Source: Aulostomus chinensis (Eukaryota; Chordata; Actinopteri; Syngnathiformes; Aulostomidae). From it: 64,000 nt of DNA. The stretch covers positions 26,391,273 through 26,455,272 of the forward strand of contig JBBMOA010000014.1 in NCBI GenBank assembly GCA_037954235.1, written 5' to 3'. This document shows, in pieces, positions 61,701 through 64,000 of the stretch. Below the pieces are notes generated by a model that did no database searches, had not been told where the DNA came from, and saw only the letters and a program-made list of their open reading frames with translations. A program made the translations under genes and the position numbers. The number at the start of each line of letters is the position of its first letter. Positions within the stretch are counted from its first letter, which is position 1.

Positions 61701-63234
61701 TCCAGGCAGGGATGAGAGCAGCAGACCCTGGGTCTACGAGGAACTGGCTTGATAGAGTCGAAAACAGAAGCTTTCTGTCTCTCTCTTGAGGTTCTTAGGG
61801 CTGATTGTCTGATCTTGTAAAAGAGGTATCCAATGCACATTCACTCCAGGATCTTTATTTGTATAACCTAGCTCATAATAAGATACTAGTCAAGAATATT
61901 TCATGTCCGTCAAACATTTGAAATAACAAAAAAGTGCTTCACAAACAAGAGCAAAACACACAGAGAAGTTAAAAAAACAACGCACTTGCGAGTCCATGCA
62001 GACTCAGGCATGAAATACGAACAGTAATCACATATGAAATGAGTAGGAAATTATTATAAGAGCACATAATTAGGACTATTTTAAACCACTTCAGGGTTAT
62101 TTGCTGACTGACATGTGATACATTCATCTATATGATTTTTTTTTATATACATTGCAGCAAAGGGCTATAAAATGCCCCTCCCCTGCACCTGAGATTTCTC
62201 CTGTTCTCAGGAGTCAAAGGGTGTCCAACTACAGTAGTTCGTCCCACCGTTGCACGACATCAGCCATGAAGTCTGATGGACTGGGGACAGCGAACAAACC
62301 AGGGGATTCAACAACATCCAAGGCAAAACACTTGAAGAAGTCAGGAGACAGGAGTGTAGCACCAAAATCAAAGACTGCTTCAACTGGCACGCCAGTTGTC
62401 AATGGTACAGGAGCTCCAGGGGCCAGGCGAGATGTGGCAAGTGCTAATGGGCTCAGAAACTCTCAAAGGGCTAAAGAGCCAGAAAAGAAGCCAAACCCAG
62501 GTGCAAGGCCAAAAACCTCTCCCCCGAGCTGCACATCTTCAAGCCAGACTGCTGCGATGAAGGCTCAGAAGAGCTCAACTGGAAAGGCAGACAGCAGTGC
62601 TTGCACCACCCAAGCTCAGCCCAGTGCTTCATCTACATCAGAATGTGCCTCACCAGAGAATGGCGCCAGCAGCCCTCGCAGTGACACCCTTTCCATCCCA
62701 GGTTTACATTTTTAACGACTTCTATGCATTTAATCATTTTAACAAGCAGCAACTGCAATGTAGGGAGTTAAGTCTGCTTCAAGCATAAAACTGTAGCAGA
62801 AATATGAAAGGACCTGCAGCTTAATTAATATGATGAAAGCTGAGAGGCGCTTTCGGAATGCGAGGGCAGTGTCATGCATGAATGTTTGATTATTGGGATA
62901 ACAAAACACACGAGGTTGTCCTTGGACTAACAGCAGAGGTCAAAGCCTTATACTGCTGTCGCAGTAGGGAGGACAGGAGAGTCTCTTTATCACAACCCAT
63001 GAGTGACTGGCTTAGACTATAAATATAAGTTGTCAGAACTGCACATGTAGTACATGTGTTGTTTTGGTTTATTATAATCCAAACTGTCTGCCCCTGGCAA
63101 ACTGTTTACAGCCATTTGACTTGTGATTTATGTTCTGTGTCTTAAGCAGGAAAGGTGAAACACAAAGTTCAGGAGGTGACCAAATCCCCACTGACAAAAG
63201 CTGCTCAGAAATCAGATTCAACAAAGACCAGCAG
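46552..63234 (+). CDS. btbd8: BTB/POZ domain-containing protein 8, 3' end beyond the window
   Basis: Two BTB domains followed by a long disordered tail. The tail corresponds to KIAA1107/APache, described as an AP2-linked endocytic and synaptic-vesicle factor. Fifteen exons keep one frame: 46552-46655, 49152-49331, 51183-51301, 51607-51721, 53689-53778, 54892-54972, 55058-55154, 55395-55483, 56804-56906, 57316-57519, 57613-57762, 60352-60481, 61391-61452, 62158-62701 and 63150-63234. They give about 717 codons, ending mid-codon at a donor. BTB 1 is near residues 35-110 (ADVCVIAGSESLRAHRAVLLAR). BTB 2 is near 145-245 (SDITIQVAEQFFSCHRAILCARSHYFRAMLSG and LQFMYGAIVDLP, in pieces across exons 4-6). 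A BACK-like helical region follows. Exon 12 encodes LWTFLLQTFYAVRHT, and exon 14 KSDGLG and a basic Ser/Thr/Pro-rich stretch, as in human. The start has A at -3. Exon 11 to 12 needs a GC donor. Confidence 0.88.
47363..47380 (-). promoter_or_regulatory. CTCF-like binding motif, reverse orientation
   Basis: The minus strand reads TGACCAGTGGAGGGCAGC, fitting the CTCF core YGRCCASYAGRKGGCRSY with one mismatch (G for A at position 9). It lies in btbd8 intron 1, about 800 bases downstream of the start codon. Confidence 0.5.
53345..53560. repeat. dispersed repeat family B, copy 2 (btbd8 intron 4)
   Basis: Similar to 18012-18190: 'ttagttcaaattaaagcg', 'gtggatgattgatggtacgg', then 'aaagaagatacggattatg' (KEDTDYV-like), 'gagtttacgaacac' and 'aaaacagctttttgaactc' occur in the same order. 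It is a degenerate copy, with no intact frame. Confidence 0.4.
57763..57893 (+). terminator. btbd8: possible alternative 3' end of btbd8 (read-through of a GC donor)
   Basis: If the GC donor at 57763-57764 is not used, translation adds Ala-Gly and stops at TGA 57769-57771, giving a 446-residue protein with both BTB domains and no KIAA1107 tail. ATTAAA at 57888-57893 is a plausible poly(A) signal about 120 bases later. This is inferred; no transcript was available. Confidence 0.4.
58735..58778. repeat. (TC)n-(AC)n microsatellite
   Basis: About 36 bases of TCTCTC followed by ACACACA in btbd8 intron 11. Confidence 0.8.
60349..60351 (+). other. btbd8: tandem (NAGNAG) acceptor of btbd8 exon 12
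   Basis: TTACCAGCAG|CCATTC offers two acceptors three bases apart. Using the first would add one glutamine (CAG) before the proline of exon 12 without changing frame. NAGNAG acceptors commonly give both products. Confidence 0.5.
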
Positions 63235-63552
63235 GTGAGCTTCACTCATATACTTGTGATGATCAGCAGTGTGCTGGCCTTGTTGCATCTTCAATGAAAT
63301 GGGAAGTGTAACATCCAACGGCCCTCTTTCATGGCCTGTCACTTAACTCTTGCATATTTGTCTCGGGACTGAAAGTGCGACTATAAAATTAAATTGAATC
63401 ATCTTAGGGCGTCTATACCAGGGAGCAGGAAGCAAGTCATTAAGTATTCGCAGAAGATCTTTTGAGCAGAGCCACATTTGGGTTCCAACCCACCAGTGGG
63501 TTGCGGAGTGTAAAAAACTTTCAGGGAAAACACAGAATTTCCGATCCTCACT

Positions 63553-64000
63553 GTCCCCTCGCAGCAAGAAGGTTCAAGCTCCTGCTTGAGCACAGGATCT
63601 TTCTGTGTGAGTCTCCATGTTCTCCCTGTTCCTGTGTGGGTTCTCTCTGGGTACTCCAGCTTCCTCCCACAGTCCAAAGACATCAAGAGGGGACGAGGCT
63701 AATTGAATACTCTCAATCAGGGGTGGACAACCATGTGCCATGGAGGGCCGTGTGTATGCAGGTTTTCCTTCCAACCAAACACTTCAACAGGTGATTTCAC
63801 TGATTAACACACCTTCAGCCACAGAAGAGTGTTAATCAGTGAAATCACCTGTTGAAGTGTTTGGTTGGAAGGAAAACCTGCATACACACGGCCCTCCATG
63901 GCACATGGTTGTCCACCCCTGCTCTAAATTGACCGTAGGTGTGACTGTGAGTGTGAATGGTTGTCTGTCTCTATGTGTTGGCCCTGTGATGGACTGGTGA
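63553..64000 (+). mobile_element. SINE of the main family, interrupted and cut by the window edge
   Basis: A head-damaged copy: 'cctcgcagcaagaaggttca' then the body with 'cagtccaaagacatcaag', interrupted after 63717 by the foldback element and resuming at 63922 ('ctctaaattgaccgtagg'). It reaches the last base without its GGAT tail. Confidence 0.8.
63718..63921. mobile_element. hAT-type foldback MITE, perfect 93-bp arms
   Basis: A 204-bp element starting CAGGGGTGGACAACC and ending with its reverse complement. Arms 63718-63810 and 63829-63921 are exact inverted repeats around an 18-base loop. It is flanked by CTCTCAAT (63710-63717) and CTCTAAAT (63922-63929), an 8-bp duplication with one mismatch. 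CAGGGGTG-type ends with 8-bp duplications are typical of hAT elements. The SINE consensus has a single CTCTAAAT at this point, which proves that the element jumped into the SINE. Confidence 0.85.

Larger units (their letters stand above)
46656..63149 (+). other. btbd8: btbd8 introns: content
   Basis: Fourteen introns, most of 0.3-2.6 kb. Besides the listed elements I see scattered homopolymers (for example T12-15 near 47830 and 49600, G13 at 52013-52025, G-rich 53019-53041). There are many short frames without coding character. The largest intron, 57763-60351, contains a 151-codon minus-strand frame (58240-58695) and a (TC)n tract; I cannot tie the frame to a known family. Confidence 0.5.

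Noticed and set aside
1..64000. CRISPR arrays, operons, riboswitches or bacterial-type mobile islands
   Set aside because: Nothing of the kind is present; the sequence is intron-containing vertebrate DNA.

Overview
This is a 64 kb stretch of vertebrate nuclear DNA. It is almost certainly from a ray-finned, probably percomorph, fish. The coding sequence is split into short exons with GT/AG borders, the intergenic DNA is AT-rich, and (GT)n, (CT)n and (AT)n tracts are abundant. The mobile elements are of types common in teleosts: tRNA-headed SINEs ending in GGAT repeats, an L2-like LINE with an ATT tail, a solo LTR and a hAT-type foldback MITE. No bacterial or viral gene organisation is visible.

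Three protein-coding genes lie head to tail on the + strand. brdt (coding exons 13170-21972) encodes a BET-family double-bromodomain protein; 19 coding exons join into a continuous 969-codon frame. ephx4 (29343-42196) encodes a membrane-anchored alpha/beta-hydrolase of the epoxide hydrolase family; 7 exons give 369 codons. btbd8 (46552 to beyond the right edge; 15 exons seen) encodes a protein with two BTB domains, followed by the start of the long, low-complexity KIAA1107/APache part. From memory, the order brdt-ephx4-btbd8 matches human 1p22, which supports calling these orthologues. They are not an operon and have no obvious shared pathway: chromatin reading in germ cells, lipid-epoxide or related hydrolysis at a membrane, and vesicle or BTB-adaptor functions.

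Layout: 1-9450 is gene-poor and holds a SINE with clear target duplications, a solo LTR and a second SINE-like repeat. 9480-10150 is a GC/CpG-richer promoter-like stretch with CCAAT and TATA elements, probably the brdt promoter. 13089-22690 is brdt. 22700-28980 is intergenic, with SINEs, a candidate CTCF site and a 5'-truncated L2-like LINE. 28985-42840 is ephx4, with long repeat-filled introns. 42840-46540 is intergenic with one SINE. 46552-63234 is btbd8. The window ends inside a SINE that carries a perfect 93-bp-arm foldback element.

I found no convincing undescribed molecular system. The points most worth checking are: a predicted GC-AG intron in btbd8 whose failure gives an immediate stop and a short isoform; a His in place of a cap-domain Tyr in ephx4; microsatellite and homopolymer polypyrimidine tracts at two ephx4 acceptors; a convergent pair of CTCF-like motifs around ephx4; the nested hAT-in-SINE insertion; and a dispersed repeat family that retains a short coding-like motif. 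All exon borders were read by eye from splice consensus and frame continuity, without transcript data.
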